A DNA stretch of 64,000 nucleotides from Vreelandella nanhaiensis. Lineage in GTDB: Bacteria > Pseudomonadota > Gammaproteobacteria > Pseudomonadales > Halomonadaceae. Made by a program: the position numbers and the translations under genes. Shown here piece after piece: positions 30,515-39,746 of this stretch. The stretch spans positions 60,867 through 124,866 of the forward strand of contig NZ_RZHF01000008.1 in the NCBI RefSeq assembly GCF_003990185.1, in the 5' to 3' direction. Under the pieces are notes generated by a model. The model made no database searches. It was not told where the DNA came from and saw only the letters and a list, made by a program, of their open reading frames with translations. The first letter of the stretch is position 1, and each line of letters begins with the position of its first letter.

Positions 30515-32365
30515 CTAGAATTCCGGGCCAATGGAGAAATGCAGGCGAAAAGCATCTTCGTGATCGAAGGGATGTGCTACATCCAGGCGAATCGGTCCCA
30601 CGGGAGATATCCAGCGGACCCCAACCCCTGCCCCGGTTTTTAAATCATTAGGCCCCCAGTTATCAAAGGCATCACCGACATCAATAAACGTGGCTCCCCA
30701 CCAGTTATCTTTGACACGGCGTTGATACTCAAGGCTTGAGGTAAGCATCTGTTGGCCGCCTCGCAAGCGGCCTTCGGCATTGCGGGGTGAAAGACTTTCG
30801 TATGAGTAGCCACGAACGCTCCGATCACCGCCCGCGAAGAAACGCAGTGAAGGTGGCAGTTTGGAAAAATCATCCGTTTCAATGGCCCCAACGCTCAAAC
30901 GCGTCGAAAAACGATTGTCATTACCAATAGTACGTATCCACTCGGTATCCCCGGTTAAGCGGGTAAACTTGGCGTCTGAGCCCCAAACTCTGTCTGAGTA
31001 CTCCACCGAAAGCTGCTGGCGATCCCCCCAGAGCGGAAAGCGCTGAGGACGAGTTCGCGCTCTTGACCACTGTATTCCCGGGTAAAAGAGCCATACCTGG
31101 TCCGCCTCGCCGCCCTGGGTAAAGTCTTCATAGGTGGTGCGAAAATAGATAGTCTGCACCCAATCATTGTCAAACAGCCAACGACGGCCAAGCTCAACCC
31201 CAGCTTCCAGGGACCGGGTGTCGCTGTCATCAATATTACGAATCCCGTATTGTAGCCGGTAACTGTCGCGCAGTGGATCTTCAAGGGGAATATTGTAGAC
31301 GCCGGTGAAGCGCTGCTCCGGCGCTGAAAGATATAGGTCGTGGTCCAGACTATGACCATAACTATTGATCCATGGTTGATGCCAGCTAAACCGTAACCGC
31401 GGGCCCACATCGGTAGCATAACCAATACCGACTTCGAACTGATGGCGGTCGGCAGGCTCAACGTTTACATCAATAGGCAGACGAGTATTATCACGCTTGT
31501 TGAGCATGAGCACGCTGGCAAGGGCTGCACTGCTGATTAATGGCCTCGTTGGCTGGGTCGCAGTAGCTTCACTAAACCATGGGTCGCCGCCGCCCTGGGG
31601 CGTGATGGTAAGTTCTTGAGCGGTTTCCAATCGGGGGCGAACGGTAACGGATCTGAACCAGCCTGTCTCAGCCAAACGCTGATTGTAAGTGGCCAGCGAT
31701 TCGGCAAGATACGGCTCGTCATCTTCGTAGGTTTGTAAATTCTGCAAACGCTCAGGATCGATATGGCTACCTGTAATATAGGTATTGCCAAACCGGTAGC
31801 GGGGGCCGCTATCGAAGTCCATATAAAGCCTGGCGCTTTGCAGGTATGGGCGGACCTCCATGCGTCGGTCAGTAAAGCTCCAATCAAAGTAGCCGCGCTC
31901 TATCGCTAACCCGGAAAACTGTGATCGTAGGCTATCCCAAGGAGCATGACGCAATGGCTCGCCTTCACGCAAAGGAAAGTCGTCCAGCGCATCCTTGAAC
32001 GGAGGATCGTCTTTGGCATCGCCTTCGACATTAATCGAAAGTACTTCTATCTCAATGCGCGGGCCAGGCTCGATGGCTAACCTGACGGCTGGCTTGAGCT
32101 CAATCTTGATATCCGGTTCGTAGTAGCCATACACCCGCATGGCTTCCTGGGTACGGCTACGGATCTCACCCTCCAACCGGACGTCGGTGTACTGCTTTTC
32201 ATCAATACTTTCCAGGTAAGCACTGATATTCTCCTCAATATCCCCTTCTACGCCGTTAATTTCGGCGGTTAGCGCGCAAGCAGCTGGCACGCTGGCAACG
32301 TATAGGGGGAGTGCCATAAAACAAGCCGCGTAAGCAGCTGAACGCCATCGCTGTTGTCTTCCCAT
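30515..32365 (-). CDS. tamA: translocation and assembly module outer-membrane protein TamA
   Basis: A 616-residue Omp85-family barrel. A signal peptide (about residues 1-31, ending SVPAACA) precedes three POTRA domains (to about residue 290) and a 16-stranded barrel. The Omp85 signature RFFAGGDRSVRGYSYESLSP is visible near residue 500, and the last strand ends FRLHFSIGPEF with a terminal Phe. It works with TamB, 10 bases downstream, in assembling a subset of outer-membrane proteins. AAGGG precedes the ATG. Confidence 0.94.
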   Translation of the reverse strand: MGRQQRWRSAAYAACFMALPLYVASVPAACALTAEINGVEGDIEENISAYLESIDEKQYTDVRLEGEIRSRTQEAMRVYGYYEPDIKIELKPAVRLAIEPGPRIEIEVLSINVEGDAKDDPPFKDALDDFPLREGEPLRHAPWDSLRSQFSGLAIERGYFDWSFTDRRMEVRPYLQSARLYMDFDSGPRYRFGNTYITGSHIDPERLQNLQTYEDDEPYLAESLATYNQRLAETGWFRSVTVRPRLETAQELTITPQGGGDPWFSEATATQPTRPLISSAALASVLMLNKRDNTRLPIDVNVEPADRHQFEVGIGYATDVGPRLRFSWHQPWINSYGHSLDHDLYLSAPEQRFTGVYNIPLEDPLRDSYRLQYGIRNIDDSDTRSLEAGVELGRRWLFDNDWVQTIYFRTTYEDFTQGGEADQVWLFYPGIQWSRARTRPQRFPLWGDRQQLSVEYSDRVWGSDAKFTRLTGDTEWIRTIGNDNRFSTRLSVGAIETDDFSKLPPSLRFFAGGDRSVRGYSYESLSPRNAEGRLRGGQQMLTSSLEYQRRVKDNWWGATFIDVGDAFDNWGPNDLKTGAGVGVRWISPVGPIRLDVAHPFDHEDAFRLHFSIGPEF

Positions 32366-32419
32366 ACATAAAATCCCTTTTAAATCAGCGACTAGATGGC
32401 CGTCTTATAACATAACCAA

Positions 32420-33253
32420 TTATCTAAGCATCTCGATTTGGGCGCTGAATGCTAATTGAGCCTGACGCAGCTGGCGTATATCACTTTCAAGCGCCGTTAT
32501 GCGCTGGTTCCACTGCTGCTCAAAGTTCGCCACTTGTTCTTCATAAGAGGATACTGACTCTAACTGTAGCGTATTTAACTCGGTTTCCAGCATATTAAAG
32601 CGCTCGACAACCGCATCATTTTGGGCAGTCAACTGCTCTTCAAGCGTACGGCGCAATTCGGCCGACTGCTCTTCTAGTGACGTTAGCTGCTGGGTAGTGT
32701 TCTGTTTTAAATAGTCGACCTCTTCAACCAGCCCCTGCCTAGCTGAAACGCCTGTCTGCTCCAAGGCATCAAGCGAAGTACGCAGTGCAGCCAGCTGGCG
32801 ATCACGCAGCTCGGCGTGCTCCTCAAAGGTGCCAAGGCGCTCAGTGAACGACGCGAGTGCGTCGCTTGATACCTGCTCTTCGTTATTATCGGTAAGCACG
32901 CCGTATATTTCTTCACGTGTATTGGTTAACGCGATGGATAGCTGCTCTTGCTCTTGAAACAGCGTCGTCATCTGCGCTTGCATAAACGCTATTGTATCCT
33001 GTACATCCAGATCGCCTGAATCGAGCCGGGCATGAACATTGGAGGTTTCGCCGCTAATCCGATGAATTTCAGAGAGTAGCTCCTCACGCTCCAACCATGC
33101 CGCCGCAGAGACGGCTACTAGTAATACAAAAAGGATGAACACCGCGAGCCATAGCGGCCACACACGCGGCCCCTTTCGATGGCGTAAATGCTGGGCCGCT
33201 AAGCTTTGGTCCACATCCGGAACAATGCGTTGAGATGGCGTCGAATTGGGCAT
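32420..33253 (-). CDS. membrane-anchored coiled-coil protein, function unknown
   Basis: A 277-residue protein I do not recognise. A basic cytoplasmic stretch (RHRKGPR) leads into one membrane helix (about residues 31-53), then an acidic, Gln/Glu/Leu-rich coiled coil runs to the end (repeated LEEQ, EEQV and RQLRQAQ heptads). The inferred topology is N-in with a long periplasmic coil. GAGGAAACG precedes the ATG. It lies 10 bases after the dehydrogenase-like gene and 55 bases before tamA on the same strand, so an envelope role linked to TamAB is a reasonable guess only. Confidence 0.75.
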   Translation of the reverse strand: MPNSTPSQRIVPDVDQSLAAQHLRHRKGPRVWPLWLAVFILFVLLVAVSAAAWLEREELLSEIHRISGETSNVHARLDSGDLDVQDTIAFMQAQMTTLFQEQEQLSIALTNTREEIYGVLTDNNEEQVSSDALASFTERLGTFEEHAELRDRQLAALRTSLDALEQTGVSARQGLVEEVDYLKQNTTQQLTSLEEQSAELRRTLEEQLTAQNDAVVERFNMLETELNTLQLESVSSYEEQVANFEQQWNQRITALESDIRQLRQAQLAFSAQIEMLR

Positions 33254-33262
33254 GACGTTTCC

Positions 33263-34555
33263 TCAAAAAGACGTGGGATCGGCGCGACGACCAATACCGC
33301 GGTACTTTAACCCGCAGCTGGCAACAAAGGTAGGATCGTAGATATTTCTGCCATCTAGCACGAGTTTAGCGCTTAACATTGAAGCCAGACGATGCCAATC
33401 GGGGTTCCAGTATGACTTCCATTCGGTTACCAGCATGAGTGCATCGGCACCTTCACATGCTTGATAGGGATCCTGATCGAAGGTTTGCAGGTCTTCCCGC
33501 TGACCCACGAGCTGATGCAGCGCACTGGTAGCCGCTGGATCGTGGAGTCTAACCTTGGCACCCTGTGCCCATAGGGCTTCCAAAAGCGTTAGTACCGGAG
33601 CGTGGTCGATGCGTGCTGTTCCTGGCTTGAAGGCTGCCCCCCAGATAGCCACTGTCTTACCGGCAAGCTCACCCTCGAAATGAGCCCATAACTTACGAAA
33701 GAGGGTCTCTTTTTTGTGCTCGTTAATATCCATCACCTGCTCAAGCAGTGCAGAGTAGCGCCCGCTTTTGGATTGCACATCGGCCAGGCGCATCAAGTCG
33801 CGCGAAAAATTGGGGCCGCCAAACCCACAGCCTGGGTACAGGTATTCAAAGCCAATACGGGTATCGGCGCCCATTCCCTGGCGGACATGCTCGACATCCA
33901 CTCCTAGCGTATCGGCCAGACCAGCGATTTCATTCATATAGCTGATGCGTGTGGCCAGCATGCCGTTGATGGCCAGCTTGGTCAGCTCGGCCGCTCGGCG
34001 TGGCATGGGCTGAAAAACTTCCTGACGGCGATTGAAGGCGCGTAGAAGTTCGCGCACAACCTGCTCCCCATGAGCATCATCACAACCCAGCAGCCAACGT
34101 GTGGGCCGAGTGAAGGACGCCCAGGCACGGCCTTCTTCCAAGGTATCGGGCAAGGCAACGCTACTGTGCTGCTCTCTCATGAGGTCGTGCAGGCGCTCTG
34201 TCTCACCCACTGGGAATGTTGAGTTGTTAATTAATACCACGCCATGCTGTATGGGCAGCTGAGGCGCTTGAAGTAACGCGCTGGCAGATTGGCGCTGGCT
34301 GGGAGAAAGAGCAAGCCAGATAATATCCGCTGTTGAAGCCTCATTGACCTGATCAATTAGACGCAGCGTTCCATCGGTCAGCGCCTGCTGGATGTGCGGC
34401 ATCAATTCAGGCTCCCGGCGCAGCCAATCCGCCTGGGAAAGCGTCGCCCAGGGTGCGCTTTCATGAAGCAACCATTCAACCTGGTGACCTACCCATGCCA
34501 GAGCGGCGGCGGCCGTCACGGCACTTAGCTCGCTGCCATAGAGTAATACGCGCAT
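33263..34555 (-). CDS. UDP-glucose dehydrogenase-like protein lacking catalytic Cys (likely pseudoenzyme)
   Basis: A 430-residue homolog of UDP-sugar 6-dehydrogenases with all three domains: N-terminal Rossmann (MRVLLYGSELSAV), middle dimer helix (ELTKLAINGMLATRISYMNE, about residues 190-209) and C-terminal UDP-binding domain (GAAFKPGTARIDHAP). Key residues are missing. The catalytic Cys of GFGGSCFPKD is Asn249 (GFGGPNFSRD), its Lys is Arg252, and two of three glycines of the NAD loop are gone (GSELSA). Oxidation to a uronic acid is therefore unlikely. First gene of a minus-strand run into tamAB. Confidence 0.8.
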   Translation of the reverse strand: MRVLLYGSELSAVTAAAALAWVGHQVEWLLHESAPWATLSQADWLRREPELMPHIQQALTDGTLRLIDQVNEASTADIIWLALSPSQRQSASALLQAPQLPIQHGVVLINNSTFPVGETERLHDLMREQHSSVALPDTLEEGRAWASFTRPTRWLLGCDDAHGEQVVRELLRAFNRRQEVFQPMPRRAAELTKLAINGMLATRISYMNEIAGLADTLGVDVEHVRQGMGADTRIGFEYLYPGCGFGGPNFSRDLMRLADVQSKSGRYSALLEQVMDINEHKKETLFRKLWAHFEGELAGKTVAIWGAAFKPGTARIDHAPVLTLLEALWAQGAKVRLHDPAATSALHQLVGQREDLQTFDQDPYQACEGADALMLVTEWKSYWNPDWHRLASMLSAKLVLDGRNIYDPTFVASCGLKYRGIGRRADPTSF

Positions 34556-34760
34556 CTACCAAACTCCTTGTGCGGCGGAAATGCGAAAAGATATCGCTAT
34601 AAAATTCATACAATGGTCCTTTTTATGCGTTCTGACCCAGGAGTGGTTAGAATGCCCATAATACTGAACGATTGAGTGGATGCCACTCGTCACTTGACAC
34701 CAATAGCCAGACTGGATGGAAAATTTCTATCTACGGCTTACTGACCATGGGAGTCAACAC

Positions 34761-35504
34761 ATGCAAGCGACACCTCAGGATAGCACTGCTGGCCGCTACC
34801 AAGACAATGTCGATGTAGCAGAAGTTGCTAAATTTGAAGCACTTGCTAGCCGCTGGTGGGATCCAAAAAGCGAATTCAAGCCGCTGCATGAGATCAATCC
34901 TCTACGCCTTAACTTTATTGACGCCCGCGCGGGGCTGGCCGGCAAAAAGGTACTCGATGTTGGCTGTGGTGGCGGCATATTAAGTGAGTCCATGGCGCAT
35001 CGCGGTGCGCACGTGACTGGCGTTGACTTGGGTGAGGCGCCACTGGCCGTTGCCCGACTGCATGCTGAAGAGAGCGGCGTATCCGTTGATTATCAGCATA
35101 TCAGCGTTGAAGCACTGGCGGCCAAGCAGCCAGGTCACTTTGATGTAGTGACCTGTATGGAAATGCTTGAACACGTGCCCGACCCAGCTTCGGTTATTCG
35201 TGCCTGCTGCGCGCTGGTAAGGCCCGGTGGATATGTGTTTTTCTCGACACTTAACCGCACCCCAAAATCCTACGCCTTTGCGATCCTGGGTGCTGAGTAT
35301 GTGCTTAAGCTATTACCACGTGGCACCCACGACTACGCCAAGTTCATTCGTCCTTCTGAAATGGCTGCTTGGTCACGTGACGTTGGGCTGGAAGTGCGCG
35401 AGCAAACGGGCCTGACTTACAACCCCCTCACCCGCCGCTATCGTCTGGTAGCCAATGATGTGTCGGTCAACTACATGATGTATTGCCGTAAAGTGAGCCA
35501 ATAA
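34761..35504 (+). CDS. ubiG: ubiquinone biosynthesis O-methyltransferase
   Basis: A 247-residue SAM methyltransferase performing both O-methylations of ubiquinone synthesis. It shows [26 protein letters not shown] at the start, SAM motif [17 protein letters not shown] (about residues 63-78), and [13 protein letters not shown], typical of UbiG. The start at 34761 has GGGAG 7 bases upstream and fits family length; 34716 is too long. Its stop overlaps the mupP start by one base. The same ubiG-phosphatase order occurs in pseudomonads. Confidence 0.95.
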   Translation: MQATPQDSTAGRYQDNVDVAEVAKFEALASRWWDPKSEFKPLHEINPLRLNFIDARAGLAGKKVLDVGCGGGILSESMAHRGAHVTGVDLGEAPLAVARLHAEESGVSVDYQHISVEALAAKQPGHFDVVTCMEMLEHVPDPASVIRACCALVRPGGYVFFSTLNRTPKSYAFAILGAEYVLKLLPRGTHDYAKFIRPSEMAAWSRDVGLEVREQTGLTYNPLTRRYRLVANDVSVNYMMYCRKVSQ

Positions 35505-36178
35505 TGTCAAAGACTGCACCGCTTGCGGTATTGTTTGACCTTGATGGCACCTTGGTGGATACCGCCCCTGATCTTGCACGAGCAACCAATGCTTTGCGTA
35601 CTCACTATGGGTTGGCGCCACTGCCTTACGAACAGATCCGTCGGCAGGTTTCCAATGGTGGCAGTGCACTGGTAACGCTGGCACTGGCGCTTGAGCATGG
35701 CACGCCTGAACATGATACTGCGCGGCAGTTCTTGCTGAATAGCTACGCAGAGGCCGTGGCCGTTGATAGTCGGATATTTGATCCACTGGATCAGTGGCTG
35801 ATGGATTGGCATGGAAGCCAACGACCCTGGGGAATTGTGACCAACAAGCCTCGGATATACACAGAACCGTTACTTGAAGCGCTGGCGCTGGCGCCTGGGG
35901 CGCTGCTCTGTGCAGACGACCTGAGCGTCAAGAAGCCCCATCCCGAACCCTTATGGGAGGCCGCGCGCCGGTTAGGCGTAGCGCCTAGCGAGTGCTGGTA
36001 CGTAGGTGATCACGTGCGGGATATGCAGGCGGCCAAAGCGGCCGGGATGACCGCCGTAGCCGTTGGCTATGGGTATATCAGTGAGGAGGATGATTACCAG
36101 CAGTGGCCAGCCGATCTATGGTTTGAGACATGCTCGACGCTAGTGGAAGCGCTTAGGGCCTTTAACCTCGCGAAATAA
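35504..36178 (+). CDS. mupP: HAD phosphatase, MupP (N-acetylmuramate 6-phosphate phosphatase) or Gph
   Basis: A 224-residue HAD hydrolase: catalytic LFDLDGTLVDTAPDL at residues 10-24, motif II TNKPR, motif III KKPHPEP, motif IV YVGDHVRDMQAAKAAGM. Similar proteins are often labelled phosphoglycolate phosphatase. In Pseudomonas the copy coupled to ubiG is MupP, which dephosphorylates MurNAc-6-P in cell-wall recycling, and the gene order here is the same. The MupP name therefore rests on context; Gph activity is the alternative. Confidence 0.8.
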   Translation: MSKTAPLAVLFDLDGTLVDTAPDLARATNALRTHYGLAPLPYEQIRRQVSNGGSALVTLALALEHGTPEHDTARQFLLNSYAEAVAVDSRIFDPLDQWLMDWHGSQRPWGIVTNKPRIYTEPLLEALALAPGALLCADDLSVKKPHPEPLWEAARRLGVAPSECWYVGDHVRDMQAAKAAGMTAVAVGYGYISEEDDYQQWPADLWFETCSTLVEALRAFNLAK

Positions 36179-36186
36179 GGCTTAAG

Positions 36187-36210
36187 TACTCAGGTCTAAT
36201 GGCCTGAGTA
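36187..36210. terminator. hairpin between convergent mupP and yciK
   Basis: 8-bp arms TACTCAGG/CCTGAGTA with an 8-base loop between the two convergent gene ends. No T run follows on either strand, so it is a weak or rho-assisted terminator at best. Confidence 0.45.
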
Positions 36211-36222
36211 TGCACGGTTACT

Positions 36223-36990
36223 CTATGCACTGACACGCGGTGGCTGAGCATCAAACTTTTGCCCGCTGACACCTGCACTTTCAGGCCCCATCAGCCATAA
36301 GTAAGTCGGCATGATGTCTGCAGGGGTACGCAGCGTGGCAGGATCTTCACCTGGATAAGCACTGCGCCGCATCTGTGTACGTGTAGCGCCTGGGTTTAAG
36401 GTGTTAACGCGCAAATGGGTCTGACTTTCAAGTTCGTCAGCCAGTACTTCCATAAACCCTTCTGTGGCAAACTTGGAAACCGAGTAGGCCCCCCAGTAAG
36501 CCCGCCCTTTCCGGCCAACGCTTGATGAGGTGAAAATAACCGAAGCGTCTTCAGATTTTTCCAGCAAAGGCAGCAATGCCTGCGTCATCCAAATCGGGCC
36601 GTTGATGTTTACCTGCATTACCTGTTCCCACAACTCTGGATCATATTGCGAAAACGGCGTGATTCGGCCTAGCAAGCTGGCGTTGTGCAGGAGCCCATCC
36701 AGGCGGCCAAACTCATTGTCGAGCGTTTGGGCCATGTCATGAAAATCTGCCAGAGTTGCACCTTCAAAATTAAGCGGAAAAATGGCCGGTTGTGGCCCAC
36801 CCGCCGCTTCAATTTCGTCGTAGACCCGCTCCAGCTTTTTAATGGTACGACCCAGCAAAATAACGGTCGCACCATGACGTGCGTAACTTAAAGCGGCCGC
36901 ACGGCCGATACCATCGCCAGCCCCTGTTACCAGAATGACTCGGTTTTCAAGCAGATCAGGCGGTGCTTGATAGTCGATTTTACAGCTCAT
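36223..36990 (-). CDS. yciK: YciK-family short-chain dehydrogenase/reductase
   Basis: A 255-residue SDR. The cofactor loop is VTGAGDGIGRAAALSYARHGA (about residues 18-38), the structural motif is LLHNASLLG, and the catalytic residues are in FTSSSVGRKGRAYWGAYSVSK (Ser, Tyr, Lys). LNPGATRTQMRRSAYPGEDP is typical of YciK. The substrate is unknown. The start at 36990 has AGGAA 5 bases upstream. It follows cpoB by 33 bases, so it may ride on the tol-pal transcript, while in Pseudomonas it sits beside ubiG-mupP as it does here. Confidence 0.88.
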   Translation of the reverse strand: MSCKIDYQAPPDLLENRVILVTGAGDGIGRAAALSYARHGATVILLGRTIKKLERVYDEIEAAGGPQPAIFPLNFEGATLADFHDMAQTLDNEFGRLDGLLHNASLLGRITPFSQYDPELWEQVMQVNINGPIWMTQALLPLLEKSEDASVIFTSSSVGRKGRAYWGAYSVSKFATEGFMEVLADELESQTHLRVNTLNPGATRTQMRRSAYPGEDPATLRTPADIMPTYLWLMGPESAGVSGQKFDAQPPRVSA

Positions 36991-37023
36991 GAAATTTCCT
37001 GAATACAAACAATCAATGCGCCG

Positions 37024-37818
37024 TTAGCCAGCGGATTGGCGAAGAAAATCATTGGCCAGCCCTGCCGCACTACTTTGCGGGTAGTCATCACGTACCTGCT
37101 CTAGCAGCTCGCGGCTTTTCTCGGCTTCCCCCTGACGAGCTTTAACCAGCCCAAGCTTGTAAAGCGCATCGGGTACTTTACTGCTGCTGCCAAACTGTTC
37201 AATAACACGGCCAAAGGCAGCATCAGCTTCGCTTAGCTGGCCTTCTGCGGCGTAAAGCTCACCCAGCCAGTAGTGGCCATTGGCAGCAAGGCTGCTATCA
37301 GGATGCGCCGCTACAAATTCTTCAAATGCTTTGATGGCTTGATCAAACTGGCGCGCCTGAACATGAGCGAAAGCGGCCTGATAGTCTGCTTGGGCATCTT
37401 CACTGATATTACGCGTTGAGGGGGCGTTAATCACTTCCTGAGCGGCTTCTGGCTCGACCTGAGGTGTCGCCTGCTCAAGTTGCGTTGGCCCGCTGTTCAT
37501 CAGGCGGTCTTCGATATCTAGATATTGCTGCTGGGATTGACGCTTCAACTGTTCAAGCTGGTGGCGCAACTCTTCAATCTGCCCACGCAGTTGCTGGATT
37601 TCCTGCTGGTGCTCTTGTACCTGATTAAACAGTACAAGATTACCGCCAGTAGACTCCTGACGCTGGGTCTGTTGATAGAAGCCGCTGGAATTACCCGAAG
37701 AAAGATCTTGAACGAGCGGCTGTTGGGCAACCGCCGTGAGTGGCAATACGGACAGCGGGAGCACTAAGGCTCCCGCACCGCACAGCCTCTCAAAATAGCG
37801 TTTGAGACTGTGAATCAT
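37024..37818 (-). CDS. cpoB: cell division coordinator CpoB (YbgF)
   Basis: A 264-residue periplasmic protein. The signal peptide ends near LTAVAQQ (about residue 30). A Gln-rich coiled-coil trimerisation segment (LRGQIEELRHQLEQLKRQSQ, about residues 75-100) is followed by TPR repeats (DYQAAFAHVQARQFDQAI, GHYWLGELYAAEGQ, DALYKLGLVKARQGE). It links peptidoglycan synthesis with Tol-driven outer-membrane constriction. The start at 37818 is preceded by GGAG. Last tol-pal gene. Confidence 0.93.
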   Translation of the reverse strand: MIHSLKRYFERLCGAGALVLPLSVLPLTAVAQQPLVQDLSSGNSSGFYQQTQRQESTGGNLVLFNQVQEHQQEIQQLRGQIEELRHQLEQLKRQSQQQYLDIEDRLMNSGPTQLEQATPQVEPEAAQEVINAPSTRNISEDAQADYQAAFAHVQARQFDQAIKAFEEFVAAHPDSSLAANGHYWLGELYAAEGQLSEADAAFGRVIEQFGSSSKVPDALYKLGLVKARQGEAEKSRELLEQVRDDYPQSSAAGLANDFLRQSAG

Positions 37819-37871
37819 GACAACTCCGTAGATAACATCGGCGTGCCAGCAGATCAGGCACGCCAACGGTA

Positions 37872-38417
37872 TCAGTAATTAAATACAACGCGACGGTTTT
37901 GAGAGTAAGCACTTTCCGTTTGGCCGCTGGCCGCAGGACGCTCTTCGCCGTAGCTCACAACGCTCATTTGTGAATTGGAAACGCCCTGAATGTTCAGGAA
38001 ACGCTGAACGGCACGAGCACGACGCTCGCCCAGAGCCATGTTGTATTCACGGGTACCGCGCTCGTCGGTATGTCCGTGCAATACAACCTGTGCATTTGGG
38101 TTGGCGCGCAGGTACCGTGCATGCGCCATTACCGCAGATTCATATTCGCTTTTGATGGTGTCACGGTCGTAATCGAAGTAAATGGTACGTACTTCAGGAA
38201 TACGAGAATCAGCTTGCTGACCAGCACTTGAACCAGAACCTGTGGTAGAACCGTACTGACCACCGGTACCTGCGCCTGACGTGCCTGCGCCCATGCTACT
38301 ACCATCCTGGCTTCCGTAAGAATCACCATCCTGGGTTCCGCCGGTGCTGGAACAGCCAGCGATTACAACGATAGATAACGCTACTGCCAATGAGCGAGCC
38401 AACGGCTTAAGTTGCAT
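37872..38417 (-). CDS. pal: peptidoglycan-associated lipoprotein Pal
   Basis: A 181-residue outer-membrane lipoprotein. The signal ends in the lipobox VIAGC (Cys22). A Gly/Ser/Thr-rich linker of about 45 residues is followed by an OmpA-like domain: RTIYFDYDRDTIKSEY, VVLHGHTDERGTREYNMALGERRA and SYGEERPAASGQ. It binds diaminopimelate in peptidoglycan and interacts with TolA and TolB. Between tolB and cpoB in the usual order. Confidence 0.96.
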   Translation of the reverse strand: MQLKPLARSLAVALSIVVIAGCSSTGGTQDGDSYGSQDGSSMGAGTSGAGTGGQYGSTTGSGSSAGQQADSRIPEVRTIYFDYDRDTIKSEYESAVMAHARYLRANPNAQVVLHGHTDERGTREYNMALGERRARAVQRFLNIQGVSNSQMSVVSYGEERPAASGQTESAYSQNRRVVFNY

Positions 38418-38459
38418 AATCAGACTCCTTGCCTGAAAGAAAATTAATACTATTTATCA

Positions 38460-39746
38460 TCAATTTAAAAATGGTGACCATGCGGGATCGCGCACATCAC
38501 CTTGTGCTGCAGGAAGCCGGAATGACGACCGCCCATCGGCAGAAACGGCACTCAGCACCCCGTTGTTACCCTGTTGGGTAGCGAAGATTACCATGGTCCC
38601 GTTCGGCGCAACACTAGGAGATTCATCTCTTGTTGAATCACTTAGTACGACTAGACGGCCACCATCTAGGTCCTGGCGCGCTACCTGATAACCGCGGCTT
38701 GAGCGGTGTACTAAAAAGATCTGATCGCCTTCGGGTGAATAGCGTGCCCGCGCGTTGTAATTACCTGTAAACGTTAAACGTTTTGTTTCACCAGTGCCTA
38801 ACGTGTGCTGGTAGATCTGGGGGCCACCGCTACGGTCAGAGGTGAACAGCAGACTGCGTCCATCCGGCGACCACGCGGGTTCAGTATCAATACTGTTGCT
38901 ATTGGTAATACGCTCAATGGAACGGTTGGCGATATCCATGATGTAGATTTCAGGCTGCCCATCTTTAGATAACGACATGGCAATGCGGCGGCCGTCCGGC
39001 GACCAGCTTGGCGCTCCATTGATGCCATCAAAAGACGTTGCCTGCACGCGCTGCCCCGTTGCCACATCCTGAATATAGATAGCCGGACGCTCGCTTTCAA
39101 AGGATACATAGGCAAGCTTGCGCCCATCAGGTGACCAGGCGGGCGACATGATTGGTTGATCAGACGTTAATACCTGTTGGCTGTTGTGCCCATCAGCATC
39201 GGCAACATAAAGACCGAACTGCATATTATCGCCAAGGCCCTGTGCTGTGATGTAAGCGATACTGGTCGAGAAAGCACCACGAATATCGGTAATCGCTTCA
39301 AAAATCTGATCACTGATATAGTGGGCGGCACCCCGCAAGTCGTTGGCATTCGCGGTAACCGTTTCACCGATCATTTGACGTTGACCGCTGATATCCATCA
39401 AGTCAAATTGCAGCTGGTAACTGTTACCCGTTTGCTGGACGCGCCCCACTACCAGATAGCGCACATCAAGCGAGCGCCAAGTGCCAAATTCAACGTCATC
39501 GGCCTGGCTTGGCTTTTCAAACATGGCGCTGCGCTCAAGCGGATCAAACAGCCCGCTGCGTTCAAGATCATCCTGTACAATCTGGGCAATATCTTCTGAC
39601 ATGCCCTCGTTGCCTGCAAAAGGCACTACCCCGATCGGTAGGGCTTGGTCGCTCCCCCGCGTAATTTCAATGGTCAGTTGGGCACTGGCCGCACTGCTAA
39701 TGAATAGCAGCGCGCAGAATAACCACACTTTGCTCAGTATTTGCAT
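38460..39746 (-). CDS. tolB: Tol-Pal system periplasmic beta-propeller TolB
   Basis: A 428-residue periplasmic protein. The signal peptide (about residues 1-22) ends SAASA. The N-terminal domain ([18 protein letters not shown]) is followed by a six-bladed propeller with repeated [24 protein letters not shown] and [12 protein letters not shown] motifs. It couples TolA to Pal during outer-membrane constriction. Its start overlaps the tolA stop (TGATG). Confidence 0.97.
   Translation of the reverse strand: MQILSKVWLFCALLFISSAASAQLTIEITRGSDQALPIGVVPFAGNEGMSEDIAQIVQDDLERSGLFDPLERSAMFEKPSQADDVEFGTWRSLDVRYLVVGRVQQTGNSYQLQFDLMDISGQRQMIGETVTANANDLRGAAHYISDQIFEAITDIRGAFSTSIAYITAQGLGDNMQFGLYVADADGHNSQQVLTSDQPIMSPAWSPDGRKLAYVSFESERPAIYIQDVATGQRVQATSFDGINGAPSWSPDGRRIAMSLSKDGQPEIYIMDIANRSIERITNSNSIDTEPAWSPDGRSLLFTSDRSGGPQIYQHTLGTGETKRLTFTGNYNARARYSPEGDQIFLVHRSSRGYQVARQDLDGGRLVVLSDSTRDESPSVAPNGTMVIFATQQGNNGVLSAVSADGRSSFRLPAAQGDVRDPAWSPFLN

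Noticed and set aside
34674..34688. GAGTGG-ATG-CCACTC hairpin upstream of ubiG
   Set aside because: Six-bp stem only, no T run and no clear relation to a promoter; too weak to call.
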